A stretch of DNA of 64,000 nucleotides from Morella rubra (lineage: Eukaryota; Streptophyta; Magnoliopsida; Fagales; Myricaceae): contig CM025851.1 in NCBI GenBank assembly GCA_003952965.2, positions 4,818,055 to 4,882,054 of the forward strand, in the 5' to 3' direction. The notes beneath the pieces were generated by a model. It was not told the origin of the DNA. It ran no database searches and saw nothing but the letters and a program-made list of their open reading frames with translations. Shown one piece after another: positions 36,001 to 48,026 of the stretch (positions within the stretch are counted from its first letter, which is position 1; each line of letters starts with the position of its first letter). The translations under genes were made by a program, and so were the position numbers.

Positions 36001-37888
36001 GAGGTCATATAAGTAGCTGCTGTTGCATACAAGGGAGGTGTGAGTCCACTAGAATGCAATGCAGGCTGTAACACACCAGAGGAGCAATTGGGATGACTAT
36101 GGGGAACTTTTTCAATGACCCCATGAGAATGATTCATTTCTTGACAACTTACTTGGGCCTGGAACCCCTGAACTTGATATGAAACACCCCATTGTGTCGC
36201 TAGATCATGTTGCACTGTATTCCTCTTATATGACAGTTGCTTCTCTTGTTTCTTGCTGTCACTCTCTCCATTAGATGCTTTAGTTTGGATGTCCATTCCA
36301 GAGACATCTGGCCCAAGGGCCCCACTAATTGACACATCATCCTTAAAATCAGCATCTTTATTGTTTAATTCATTGTGTTCTGGGATTGGTGAGCTCCCTC
36401 TCCCATCAAGACACCTTGAGGTCCTAAAAGAGGTCCCTGAAGGACTGCTATCATATGTCACTTCACTAGCAGGTGCATCCAGAGGATAAACCTCTGAAAG
36501 CTCATCAGTAGAGCATGTATTTGATTTTGCTAGCTTAGAGGCTTCAACAGAAGAAACGTTCAGTGAAATTGCATAGACATCAGAATCACATGCTTCCTCA
36601 ATTGTTGCATGGCCTGATGAACGAGACTGATTATAAACGGGAGAAGGTGTACGGGGAAAGTCTTCCTACAAATTCAACAGGAAAATGAAGTAGAAGATGA
36701 TTGTAACCAGAAATTGGTATTCAGCATATTGAAAAATCTCAAGGGCCAGTGAGTGGACAATAAAGATACTAAGTAACATCTAAGATAATCCATGGTTTTT
36801 AACTATGTTCCACTGAAACCTTGTCACATTGCAAGTAGCTTCATTTTATGGTAGGAAATTTTAAAATTTTCAACTCAATTCTGGATAAATCCAGAAAGGA
36901 ATAGAGGATTAGTTGAAAAATGGATAATCAACAATAATAAATAACCATGAATCAAGGGACCACTGTCCATCATATAAAACCAGACAATTCATTAGCAAGA
37001 CTCTGATAAAAAAAATACAAACAGTATTCACACAAAGGAAAATTCCACGATAGGAAAAGAAGTGAACATTCAAACTTTTCAGAGACATTAAAAGAGGAAA
37101 GAAGGGGGGAGGGGGGGGGGGGGGGGGGGGATGGTTAAACATACTTGATTGAATAGAATCAACTGAACATTCAATAGTATTATGAAACTCAATGATTGTT
37201 CGTTGCAATTAGAGTCCTAAACACCCTTTTAATACTCTACCTGTATCAGATCAACCAAACTTTTGTGACGACTAGACAAAGAAATTGTATCCTGTCCAGG
37301 CATAGGTGCAGTACTACTTTCAGCCAAATTGTCAGAAGCTACCCTGGATGAAGTATCATCTTCACACTCCTGCTTATGAGCAGAAAGGGAGCCTCCAGAC
37401 AAATGCAAGGATCCACTGCCACTGTCCTCAGCAGAAGTCAATTCCCAATTATTGCCAAAAACACCAATTTGATGCAGCAGGCGTCGATTCTCTTGGGAAA
37501 TGAGAGGCGGAGGAAGCCGCGGGTTTAAGTTTATGTTAGAGGTGTAATATGCGAAATAAGCTGGATCAGAGCGCACTTGTTCCTCAGGCACGCAACTCTC
37601 AATTGAACTGCCCAAATTAGCCAAGCTTGAATTCAGCCGAGAGCTATGTTGCATTAAAAGATTCTTGATAGATGCAAGTGAACCTTCCATATTTGGTGGA
37701 GCACTACCACTTCTATTAGGAATTATGTCTGCTTGATCTCCAATACATCTTTGCCCCATCAACAGCATCCCGGACTGCTCTGCTGCCATGTTCTTTAACG
37801 GAAACTCAAAAGCTGCAGCATGCTTAGAAGATGGCCACTCTCCAACTCTGCTGCTTTCCACCATTGCCATAGGGCTCTCAGTTGCCAT
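27001..37888 (-). CDS. Pumilio/PUF RNA-binding protein, APUM5/6 type
   Basis: Minus-strand gene with exons 37888-37241, 36665-35203, 35088-34947, 34834-34727, 33629-33417, 33323-33213, 32472-32278 (unit B) and 27180-27001 (unit A), 1019 residues in all. The long N-terminus is low in structure (serine, proline, glycine, tyrosine-rich). From about residue 690 there are PUF repeats: [78 protein letters not shown] and [11 protein letters not shown]. These contact 3'-UTR bases and control mRNA translation and decay in the cytoplasm. The start is the ATG of [13 protein letters not shown], which suits the family; the frame is open upstream to 37993. The intron after exon 2 has a GC donor at 35202. 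The last exon is intact only in unit A, since its unit B copy (about 31370-31478) is riddled with deletions, and exon 7 occurs twice. Splicing B exon 7 to A exon 8 restores a normal protein in frame. Confidence 0.85.
27653..27675 (+). repeat. Poly-G tract
   Basis: Fifteen G, one T and seven G lie in the intron between PUM exons 8 and 7 of unit A. The corresponding part of unit B falls in the deletion-ridden block and has lost it. Confidence 0.9.
28221..28415 (-). pseudogene. Second copy of PUM exon 7 (unit A)
   Basis: 65 codons identical to 32278-32472, with the same splice acceptor (tgcttacag on the minus strand) and donor (GTAAGC). The exon is phase 0 at both ends, so if both copies were spliced in, the protein would gain a duplicated block including [13 protein letters not shown] without a frame break. 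If the duplication is an assembly artefact, this is the true exon and the unit B one is redundant. Confidence 0.8.
29343..30345 (-). pseudogene. Broken reticulon copy in unit B
   Basis: Exons 3 (29412-29343) and 2 (29802-29661) are perfect copies of those in the intact gene. Exon 1 is reduced to scraps around 30276-30345 (gagacgtcggagactaa, ggaagccatctcccacat). Exon 4 is absent, because the duplication starts between exons 3 and 4. This copy cannot encode a reticulon. Confidence 0.85.
31370..31478 (-). pseudogene. Deletion-ridden copy of PUM last exon (unit B)
   Basis: About 109 bases correspond to the 180-base last exon at 27001-27180. Matching islands such as agacagttgttcaaatcgag, cttcaaagcatggagatg and attgcttgtttcgagaatct are separated by losses of 6-11 bases each, several not multiples of three. 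The splice acceptor is also damaged. It cannot serve as the PUM 3' exon. Confidence 0.8.
37104..37130 (+). repeat. Poly-G tract of 20 with a short leading run
   Basis: Six G, one A and twenty G in PUM intron 1, about 110 bases from the donor of exon 1. On the transcribed strand it reads as a C run. Confidence 0.9.
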
Positions 37889-39875
37889 CCTGCGTTTCCT
37901 TTTTGGCTTTGCAATCACAACACTTTTTTGCACTAGGGTTGAGCCAACTTGATAAAATGCACCATGAAATAACTCAACAGTTGCTGACTGCATTTAAAGC
38001 AAATTGATTTTAAAGAAACATAACAAAGTCTCTTTGGCAATAAACCCATAAAATCTGAGCAAAAATAGCTTCACATACAAACGGAAAAAAAATTGATGGT
38101 AAAATGGCTACACACATAAACAAAAAACCATCTGAAGACCTAACCAGAAAAGGACATACCATACATGCATACAAAGAAAACACAATAAAAATCAACAATC
38201 AATAGCCTGCTCAATCACTGTGTGTTGTTTTCATGGCGATAAAGAGACAGCAATTTCTAATTATTTCCCCAACTCTAATTCCCTGATGCATATTGCATAA
38301 CATGAATGCCAGTGTCCCACATAGGCAAAATTTGAATGCAATATCCACAGTTATTCCACCAAAATGAGTCTATATGACCTTGATTGTCGTAACAACTATA
38401 GGCAGTAGTACAGTTCTAACCATAAAACCAGAAGCACAAACAAGAATCAGCAATAGTGAAACATAGCACCAATCCATCTGAAAAATCATTTCTCCCCCCC
38501 CAAAAAAAAAAAAAAGAAAAAAGAAGAAGAGAATCTTTTGATTGTTAAGAACGAGTCACATGGTAAGTTGGACAAATTATTTACCATTTGCCAAGCCATT
38601 CACCTTATCTAGACGCAGGTCTATCAAACATATGCTTATACATGTACTGGTCCCAGGTACAAATCAATTCAAGGCAGCAACTCGTCTGTATTACAGGATA
38701 CAAGGAAGCAATCAGGTTCATGTTTTCCAGTAGCCAGGAATTGTATATGCCCTCTGTTACAATCTTCGTCTATATATGCTAATTACACGCATTGGATTAC
38801 TAAGAAAAATATCTCTAAATAATATGCAGGCGTCTTCCAGTAAATTATATGACTTTATTTCTCTGGCCACCTTTGCTATCATCTTGTCAAGAATGAAATC
38901 ACCGCAAAAGTAGGAAATATGCCCTTTAAGATGAAACGCAGGGCTGGCGGTAGACCCTGTCCAAGCAGAAGCCGTGGTAAGAAGTCAATTGACTCTCTAA
39001 TCCTTCATCGCCCGCATCTAACAAACAGCCCATGCATTATTTCAGCTATTTATTCTCAATAGTCACAATTGGGTCCTTTGTATCCATTAGCGCACAACAG
39101 AAAACCTTCTTAAATATACTAGGACGCTTTTACCTTAGGCGGGATTAAGTCAAACTTCATCAACATTTTAACATGACACTATCAGATACCATTTCTCCAC
39201 AATCTCTCACCTTAAGTTTGTACGAAATTTGTGACAAGTCAACTTGCAAGTTCATCAAAAGTACAGAAAACCCGTTAATCATAAAGCTGCAAACATAGTC
39301 CACGGACAAATATCTACCAACAACTCAAACCCAAAAGAATAAAACATAAGAAACAGGCAACGAGACATATTCCATAACATTAAAGAAAATAATTAGACGC
39401 ACTAAACCTTTTCAGGTTTGAAAAACAAGATTACCACGAGAAAGCTCTGACAAAGAAGCAGAACTATGATAATTCAAAAGACAAACACCAAGAATTCTTG
39501 AACTTTCTTAGACAGTTTCAAGCATTAAAGGTCTCACCAGGTACCAATAAGAGTCCCTAAAGTTTGGAACAAATGATGGAAGCTCTCGTAGTTCTAGAGG
39601 CACTACACGAACACGTTTGTAGAGAGAGTCTCTCTCCTCCTTTCTCTCTCTCTCTCTAAGATTGTTGGTTTTGTGAAAAACACATGCACTTGCTTTGTAG
39701 AACCATTGCAACGAAGGTTCAGCCCAGCGTTTGAAAGTAGTCAAGTTTTTTTTTTTTTCTTTTTAGTTAAAATTTTTTACAGTAATAATTAAATGGAAGC
39801 AAATTATGGGTGTACAGACCGTGTCGAAATGACAGCAATGCCATCGAGCAAATTTAACAGCTAAATGTAGCATTG
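37889..39875. other. PUM 5' region
   Basis: This stretch lies upstream of the PUM start on the minus strand. It should hold 5' UTR exons and the promoter. A GA-rich tract near 39632-39660 (minus-strand reading) could lie in the first UTR exon, as in many plant genes. No other coding sequence is recognisable. Confidence 0.5.
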
Positions 39876-40086
39876 ATAATGTTTGGTTCAAAACAGTTTT
39901 TTAAATTTATTTTTTTTTAAATAATATAAATATTTTTAATATTGATAAAAAATTTGTTAAAAATTATTAAAATTTGTTAAAATTTTATAAAAAAATATTA
40001 AGATGGGTGAAAATGTATTGAAATTAATGAAAAAGTGATTATAAAATTTTTTTAAAAAAATTTTGAGATGAATACAAACATAATCA
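39876..40086. mobile_element. Degenerate MITE
   Basis: The ends tgataatgtttggttcaaaac (about 39873) and the complement of gatgaatacaaacataatca (ending about 40086) form an imperfect inverted repeat around AT-rich DNA. The attatgttt-type end and the aaaattttgag inner edge resemble the element at 3319-3534, so I take it as an older member of that group. Confidence 0.5.
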
Positions 40087-42951
40087 TTAGTCCAAAAATT
40101 CAAGTAAGGCTTTTGGGGATATCTTTGTCAAATGGCCTTATATATTAAACAACGGAACACCAACTGCAATAAAAAAGAATTAAGAAAAATTAAAGCTCTA
40201 AACACCAGATGCAGACACGTGTTCCTTCGGACTGGTCCCAACACGACGTGGCTATCTTGGTTATACCAACACAAGTTTCACTCTTCTGATAATTACGTGG
40301 CGAAATAGCATTCTCCTTCTGACCCCAACCGCTTACTTGGCAATTCCAAATAAAGATCGTCGTTCGTTAAACTACCGACACCCATGTCAAATTAGCGTTC
40401 CCCGCTGCTGTTCGCCAATACAAGATACGTAATCAGCTGTGATGTAGAAATTTATAAAAAGTATTCGTATCCTCAATTACCGAAATACTCTCTAAATCGG
40501 ATAACGACCGTTGGGCAAAAAGTCAACTGCTCAACAGATGAGGGCACTAACCCGAAAACGTTATATTGTTTTTTTTTTAAGCTGGGAATAATTATGGGTT
40601 CTTTGGCGAATAACGCAATGGAACGCGTATCCAAAAAGTAAAAGAAACCGCTGACATGACTTCATCCCGCCCGTCGGATGAAGCGGCTATCGGCTTTATA
40701 GTCAACGGCGGACTTGTTTTATATTTTATTTGGTCTCGGGAAAATTAAAGGGCCGATGCAGAACAAGCATTTCATGGTCCGGAAGGCAAAGCAATGTATT
40801 GTCGAGTAAAATATAATATTCATTTTTTTGTGTGGATATTCTATGAGGTATTTTTATTTATTCCCCTTTTTCTTTTTTGTGGTCAATACATCCGTAAGGA
40901 ACTTTAAACTTTTTATATTTTATTTTTTTGCTGTTTTTCCATATCAGATATGCAATACAACTTCCTGCTCGCCTTGAAAGGTCACAACGCTAACTCATAA
41001 CTTTTGACTGCTTTTTTGTAATGGGTCGAATATAACACAATAATTAGACATGATGACTTCTTCTTCTTTTTCTCGACTTACCCTTTCTTAATGATTAGTA
41101 TTATTGAAGTTTCGTTAACATACTGATATTTTTCCATTTTGTTTTAATTTATTTCTTAGAGACAAAATTAATAATATATGCTACGATATGCTTGCACTTC
41201 AAGATTTTTAGAAAACGTCTTAACAATCAAAAGAGTTACATGTTGGCTTAAAAGTACCTCACAAGACAATTCCCTTCAAGTGTGTGCGGTCCTGTGCACA
41301 ATTAGTTCTGAGACTTATTTAATAATGGGAGCACCAAATTCATGTTCATATGATTTTTAAAAAATATCTTAGACCACTAAAGGAGTTACCTTATTAATCT
41401 AAATATATCTTACAGGATAATTCTCTTTAGGTGATGTGCAGATACCGACCTCACAATCTTATACACAATTAGTCTAAACGATAGAAATTTCAATATTTTT
41501 TAAAAATATCTAAACTATCAAATGACCTATCCAATTAACCTAAACGTATTCTCTTTAGGTGGTGTAAAGATACCCACCTCACGACCCTATACACAATTAC
41601 TGCGAGACTTAAAGAATGACAGAAAACATTAACTTCATGCACGTACGATTCGAAATTAGCACATATCAAATCTCCCGACCACTAGAGCTTCAAGGGACGC
41701 ACTTGTGATCTTAGGATAAATTCACTAGGGTGGATCTGTTTTTAACCCTTTCCCCTCCTAGGACCACTAAATGTCAGATAGCACTTGGATTATGAATACG
41801 ACCCCACCTAACAAAAGACAAGCTGACGTAGACAGGTGAAAAGTGTCAGAAAAAGGTGGGGTTATCTTTGTTCCTTTCGGATACCGGACGGAAGGCGGCC
41901 CCATTGTTTGTACTTCGGAGTTTTTGGTGGTTTGTGGACAATCTGGACACTTCTGGGGGGCTTGAGGCTCCCTCCATAACCAGATGGGACTCATGGGAGG
42001 ACCGAGTAAGGGGATGCTTCCAAATCTCACACAAAAAAAAAAAAAAAACCTTCCTTTTTTTCTGAAGACCTGCTCGGCCAACAAAAGACTTGTTCAAACA
42101 CCAATGAATTGGAAGCCATTATATTACGTGTAGAAAAATGAAGAAAAAAAGAAAAACCATTCAATAGCATGATTATCGACTTGATAGACTTCCATCGAAG
42201 TTGTTTTCGCTGTTGGGAAAGTTTAACGTCTCAACCTGTGGGCTGGGGAAAGGCGTAGGCGTGGGACAACATAACAAAACACAACATAACAAAACAGGTT
42301 TCAACCATGAGCCATGGAAAATCCAAAAATATCTATGCCCTCTGTATACGTCCGTGCATGTACTGTGGATCTGATGCAATGAAGTCCAAAGAATTTGAGT
42401 TATATATATATATAGAAGTCAAATTTTAAAACCCTCTTGAAAAAGTAGTCCTCCTTTTATCTCACAATAAAAAGCATTAATCAAAATAGATGAAAGTTTT
42501 AGAGAATAAAAAATGTCCTATTTTCTTGACCCCACGTGCTGCTGCTGTCAAATGTGTACCTACCCTTCTCAGCTTTCGCGATCTATGTAATCTAAGGACT
42601 TTTTTAGAGTGTTCCATTGAAGCGTGTGCCGTTTGAGTAAGGCAATAATTGTAAAACGCAATCTTCTAACGACTCCATGACACATCCATAAACATTATCT
42701 GCAACACCAATATGGTTTTAACAAAATAACATACAGCAGAGAGCCCTCCTGCAATTCTTTCCTCTCGGCAATGAGAACAGGGGATCCATGTCTTTAGGCT
42801 CAATCTATATGTGACATATTGGTATTCCTACTAGAAGGAGATGGGGCATTTCTAGGAGCATTAACAGGGGAAAAAGTACTGGAGAGGAGGGTCACTTCCA
42901 GCCAACCATTCAACAAATCCTGCATTTCTTTATCAGTCCTAAAATCTATTA
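40087..42951. other. Intergenic region between PUM promoter and DUF1666 stop
   Basis: About 2.9 kb with no recognisable gene. It contains a threefold degenerate tandem repeat (listed separately), a short TA run at 42401, and an acataacaaaac duplication at 42270-42296. The minus-strand frame at 41767-42084 is not a known protein. Confidence 0.6.
41207..41615. repeat. Three degenerate tandem repeats of about 110-150 bp
   Basis: Units begin near 41207, 41355 and 41500. Shared words include a run like aaaaatatct, a caattctctttaggtg-like segment, and tacacaattag near the end of each unit. Divergence is high, so this is an old local amplification with no coding potential. Confidence 0.55.
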
Positions 42952-45547
42952 TTAACAAGGGAAAAGGACGGGAGAGGGATCTCTCCGCAACTTGCCATCT
43001 GATAGATCAAGTTTCTTCAACTTCTCTTCACACCAAAACAACTGCTCCTTGGTGATCCTAACCATTCTGAGGACCCTTGATAAGATCTTCACGTCAATAA
43101 GACTTAATAATAGCTGAACATCTTCCTCTCTTCGGGGCCAGGATTTCTTCTTCCAGCCTTTCATCCTTTTACGCAGCTCCTTCAGTTTTATCACCTTCTG
43201 CAGTGTCCATGGAAGAGGATGACGGGTCACCAACAAACTCCAAATCAAGCAAGAATGGGTTTAACATAGAGATGACATAATGATGTACAGCAATACCTAG
43301 ACAGGATCATAAATATCTCGACAGGTAAAAGTAGGGTATTTTTGGTAATACCGTTTATGAACCTTGGGAGACAAGATTTTAGCCTAGAAAGTTGTATCCG
43401 CTATACATCATAGAACCTACCTTCTCAAGAGATGATTGAACCTGTTGAAGTGGAGTTGCAAACTGGTTGTGACTTCCAAATAGGTGAAGAACACCACTTG
43501 ATTTTTTCTTGTCCATCTTCATGAACAAGTGGAAAGTCAGGATTGAACTCTCAACAATCCTGATGAGATCAGGGGCAAGGATAGTCAGATCTGATTCTTC
43601 TTCCTCTGCCTCTCTTGTATCCGAACCTGAAACAGATAAAATCAAGAAAATTAAAAGCAGCACAATTTCAAAACTAAAGAAGCCACTCCAATAGGTAGTC
43701 CGATCTCCATGAAGTAGAGGCCAGTTCCTACACCAGGTAAAAATGATCCAAGTACATTACAGAAAGTGAAACATGACAGAGCATCTTCATTTTTCCCCGA
43801 CAGAAATGAACCAAAACGTTTAATGCCATCAGCCATCCACAACAACTTTACCTTTTATATTAGGAACCTGGAGCAGTTTAGGCAAAAGATTCCTTGATCG
43901 AGCATAAATTTCGGCCCTGGGACCCTCCTCAAAGGGCTCATTCTCAATAAACCTTTGTAATAGAACCTGGAATTGTTGAAACTGCTGAGCACTATAGTTG
44001 TAGCAGGCCGAACTGTCAGGTTGGCATGTGATTTTTTGACTCAATTGAGTGTATTGGCAATGAAGTGCTTCCCAAGTCAAGCAAACTTGAGCTACATACG
44101 ATGTTTCAATATCTTGGAACGGGTCCTGACCTGGCTGCTGAAGATGTTCGGTTTCGTCATCAGGTTCTTCAATCTTCTTCAAAGAAAGGCAGCGAAGAGG
44201 GGATGTAAGCTTCTTAGATGTAGGTCTTGGTGAAGGCGTTGCAGAGGTTTGGGAGCCTCTAACACAACCTTTATTGGTGAAGAGGATTTAAAGAAATGTC
44301 ATTACACAACAACCATTTAGCTCAAAGAATGAAAAATTGGAAATTGTTGATAACAAAAGAAAAACCTATATCAATATCATAGAGTAAGCAAGCACAAAGT
44401 ATGGTACAGAGGCAACCCAGACATGAAAAGCAACCAGCAGATGGACATGCTTGATTGTTTGTCCAGCAGTGCCAAGTTCTCATTTTCTGATCCTTATGCT
44501 CCAGTAAGTAGCAAGCAAGAAAGGTGCTTGGCTTCAAGAATGTGTTGCTCATATCATCTCAGAGATTCCAGGAAGGCTTCCCGTACTTCTTGCTGCTGCT
44601 TAACCCATAGAGTAAAAAATTTGTACTTTTTATGATATAATTTTCGAGCTATTGGAGACACTGTTTCGAGATTTTTGCATTTGCACAGAATGATTGGTTT
44701 GGTGAAAACAGCAAATCCAATTATATAGATTTTCCTAGTGAAGCTCATACTGACCTAGCAATATTACAAACTGGGAACTTAGTTGACTTTCGTCAGCATA
44801 AAATCTAAGTACAGACACTTGGAGTTCAAATCAATCAAGCTTCTAGCCTTTTGGAACTTGGCTAGTCAGCGAATCAAGTCAATTTTCCAAGTACGTAAAT
44901 ATCCAACAATCATAATATCTCTTCAGGTCCAACAACCTGAACCGCAAAGATAACAGCTAAACGAACTGCCAGTAGGATTTAGGTATGTATATCACATCTC
45001 AAACAATGTAGATGGCGGACAGCAAGAAGTTTTACTCTTAAAAACAAGAAATCACTAGGGAACGAAGGCATGCAAAGATAATATCTATGTAAGGAAACTA
45101 CCTTTACCAACTTCATCAAGCTGCTGTGTGCTCATGCGATCGAAGAACAGCATTCGCTCACAATATTTATCATACACGGCATCAAAACCGCCCCACCACT
45201 GCCGAGCTTCCGCTTCCACATCCCTCCACTCGCTAGAGCTCGTCTCACCTTCCTCTTCTCTCCTCCTCCTCCTCTTCCTCCTCACCACACGACTCTTCCT
45301 CAGGAATCAACACCATGAAGCTGTTTCGTCTCAGTTCTTTCAACCTCCTCTTCACCTCATTCATAATAAAATCATCATCATCATCCTCAGCTTCAGCAAC
45401 AGGGTCAGCATGAGCTGATTTACTCAGATCATCACAGCCATTCTCATTCTTGGGTTCATCAGGCGGTGGCACAGGCTTATCCTCTAAATCTTTTTCTGGG
45501 TCTGGTTTGTGGGCTTTTCTGAATTTTTTGACTTTAAAGATATTCAT
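42952..45547 (-). CDS. DUF1666 family protein (possible frameshift in acidic tract)
   Basis: Four exons on the minus strand: 45547-45102, 44268-43852, 43626-43421 and 43197-42952, about 437 residues. It starts MNIFKVKKFRKAHKPDPEKD, has a proline-rich then acidic region, then the conserved ARQWWGGFDAVYDKYCERML block. After that come SYVAQVCLTWEALHCQY, FQQFQVLLQRFIENEPFEEG, APDLIRIVESSILTF, ATPLQQVQSSLEK, a lysine-rich GWKKKSW segment and the end DPSPVLFPC. These match the plant DUF1666 family, whose biochemical role is unknown to me. Exons 2-4 are in phase. Exon 1 is one base too long: the acidic repeat at about 45250-45290 shifts frame before GETSSSEWRD, giving a stop in the starting frame. 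A one-base error or mutation in the GAG/GAA microsatellite is the simplest reason. It sits beside PUM, as in Arabidopsis (from memory). Confidence 0.75.
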
Positions 45548-46514
45548 CTTCAGCTACAGTTCTGGCCACAATATCAACTAAATTCTACCTTCTGAATAAA
45601 AAATCAGAACCCCCAAAAGCACACTAGTGCGTAAGTATGTGGACAGAGCACAATATTGTTCTTCAAGGAGTAAAACCTCGTCTAACCCCCAACGTTTCAC
45701 AGACCCATAGTGAGATCCTGCAATAAAAATTTGTCCAATTAAATTGTCGGCAAACAAAACCGCCAAGTCTTTTGGGGAAAATCTGTTTAAGCTTCAAACC
45801 ACATTCTTTACACGAACAAAGGAGCTCCGAAGAAAGCAGATGGAAACCCAGCAAGTGTAGCAACCATAAAAACGCAAGAGTTACTACTTTGACACAAAAG
45901 CTCAACGACAGAAACACATCCTCGCGAAGATTAACAAACAGAGAGGTAAGAAAAGTACAGTTCTTTCACAAGTACTCGAGAATTTACTTCACAAGAAAAA
46001 GAAAAATCGAAGCATTCGCTTTTTAGTGAACAGTGAAACTGTACTTACAGAGGCCAGAAACCCAAGCAACTTCTGAGGATTTACAGATCCCTCTAACATC
46101 TCATTCCTGAGCCAAGCGACGAATCAAATCATCAACACTACCTAAAATTATCTAAAGTAAGTCAACGTCTACAGCAACGCAAGAAGATTTGCTGCTGTTT
46201 TTACACCATTTCGGTGCTCAAAAAGCAATCTTTTGATCAGCATTGTACCGGAAACACCAAAAACCGTAAAACTCTCGCAAAGACGCGAACTAAGCGATTC
46301 CGTCAACTTCTCTGCGGCCAAAAACACATTTCTTAACAGCTATTTGGACATTAAATCAGATCAAGAAACAAACAAAATAAGAACAAACCCAAGAAATTTG
46401 AGGAGGAGATCCAGAAATATGTTAGCAATGTGAAACCATAGACACCAAACCCCAAACTTGAAGAAAACGAGGAAACAAGGTTCTGCTCTGCGGGAGAAAC
46501 CCCAGAAAAAGAGC

Positions 46515-46554
<40 letters not shown>

Positions 46555-47010
46555 CAAGACTCAAGAGAAGTGAATTGGTGGTAACGAAAGAACTGAAGAC
46601 TTGAAAAGAAATGCTACTCCATTAGTGTTAACGCTTCGAGCAATAAATTTGCTTTGATTTCCATTTCCAATAAAAATGGTCTACTGTTAGTACTGTTCAA
46701 CTTCTTGCTTTATTGGTAGTGTAAAACTAAACAAATAATTAACTGGGCTGGATCCTTCTGGTAAACTGGGGGGATTGGGAGCACGAAACCCTAATAAGGG
46801 ATCAGAGCAGTGGACAGACTCCACCTCGTACAGAGAATATTGTCAGAGAGAAGCACTACCGAAACAAGAAAGCCGCGCTATAGCCGTTTTGATTTGTACT
46901 TGACACTTAAATTACTCTATTACCCCCACATAAATTCAGGAAAAGACAATCATGTCCACGCTCGACTATTCGTATGCCACACCTTATTGCTAGTGACCCC
47001 TAATCCCAAG
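45548..47010. other. DUF1666 upstream region with (GA)n tract
   Basis: This holds the 5' UTR and promoter of the DUF1666 gene. A pure (GA)n run at 46517-46552 reads (TC)n on the transcribed strand and may mark the 5' UTR start. Short open frames here are low-complexity and unconvincing. Confidence 0.5.
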
Positions 47011-47202
47011 GGGCGTTTGTTTCTTCAATTTTTTGGGAGTCTAAAATTTTTATCAAACTAAACACATTTTATAAATTTCAATAAAACTTCACACTTTTAT
47101 ACATATACTTCACACTTTTCACAAACTCCAATAAACTTCAACATTTAAAAAGATTCCCAAAATTTTAGGAATATTCTCTAAAATTTCGATAAACAAACGC
47201 TC
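47011..47202. mobile_element. Tourist-like MITE
   Basis: About 192 bp with termini gggcgtttgtttcttc and the complement of ataaacaaacgctc. The interior (ttcacacttttcacaaactc, attctctaaaatttcgat) is closely similar to the element at 47695-47873. No coding capacity. G-rich GGGNGTTTG ends and this size fit the PIF/Harbinger Tourist group. Confidence 0.65.
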
Positions 47203-47633
47203 TCTAAAAAGAGTGAACAAAACCGGACCGCATTTATTAATATAAATATATATTTTTATATTTTGTTAATATAAATTACAAACTTAAAAAATTTAGTTTT
47301 AAGTTAAACTAAAATTCTATATTGACATGTTCTTCTTTCTTCGAAATTAATTTAAAAAATATGAAAAAAAAATAAAAAAATGAAATTGGTCTGGACCACT
47401 TAAGTGGTCCGAATCGGATTTCAAGTTGTGCAACCCTAATCCTAAGACAGGTAAATGCCAGAAATTGATTGAAATAGATTAATAAGATGAAAAAAATAAA
47501 ATATAATTAAACAATATAAAAGGAAAAATAAAAAACCGAAAATTTATGGCCAATTTGGAATATGTAAGAACAATAATAAATTTACATCAAAATATCACAA
47601 CTATTAATATTGTCTGGGGGCCAAAATAGCTTT

Positions 47634-47888
47634 TCCGTTGCCGGGACTAGAACCCGGGTCTCTCGGGTGAGAGCCGAGTATCCTGACCAACTAGGGGGTG
47701 TTTGTTTCCCTAATATTTTGGGGATCAAAATTTCTAACAAAATAAACACACTCCAAAATTTTTAACTTTTACACATACACACTTTACTTTTCACAAACCC
47801 CAATAAATCTCAATAAAGTAAAGATTCTAAAATTTCGAGAATATTCTCTAAAATTTTGACAAACAAACACCCCTCAGACTACAACGGA
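47634..47888 (-). pseudogene. tRNA-Glu(CTC) gene split by a MITE
   Basis: The minus strand carries the 3' part of a tRNA-Glu at 47634-47694 and its first 11 bases at 47878-47888. They are separated by the MITE at 47695-47873 plus a few duplicated bases. The halves match the intact tRNA at 48027-48099 except that the T-loop reads TTCTAGTCC instead of TTCGAGTCC. The insertion falls in the D-arm side (after gaccaactag on the plus strand). About 50 bases beyond the 5' end also resemble the flank of the intact gene, so the pair arose by local duplication. It should not yield a functional tRNA. Confidence 0.9.
47695..47873. mobile_element. Tourist-like MITE inserted in tRNA-Glu
   Basis: 179 bp with near-perfect ends ggggtgtttgttt and aaacaaacacccc. 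The bases before it (tag) and after it (cag) could be a 3-bp target duplication with one change, as expected for PIF/Harbinger MITEs. The interior is shared with the element at 47011-47202. Confidence 0.8.
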
Positions 47889-48026
47889 TGGTCCGGGCAA
47901 TTGCTTCAATTTTTATTTAAATTAACTATTTTAAGCTCTGTCCGCCCTGCTGGCAGAGGCTCTGACTGCGCTGGGGCCCGCCCCCACAAATGGACAATCC
48001 CAAGTTTTTAACCAAAATAAAAAGGC

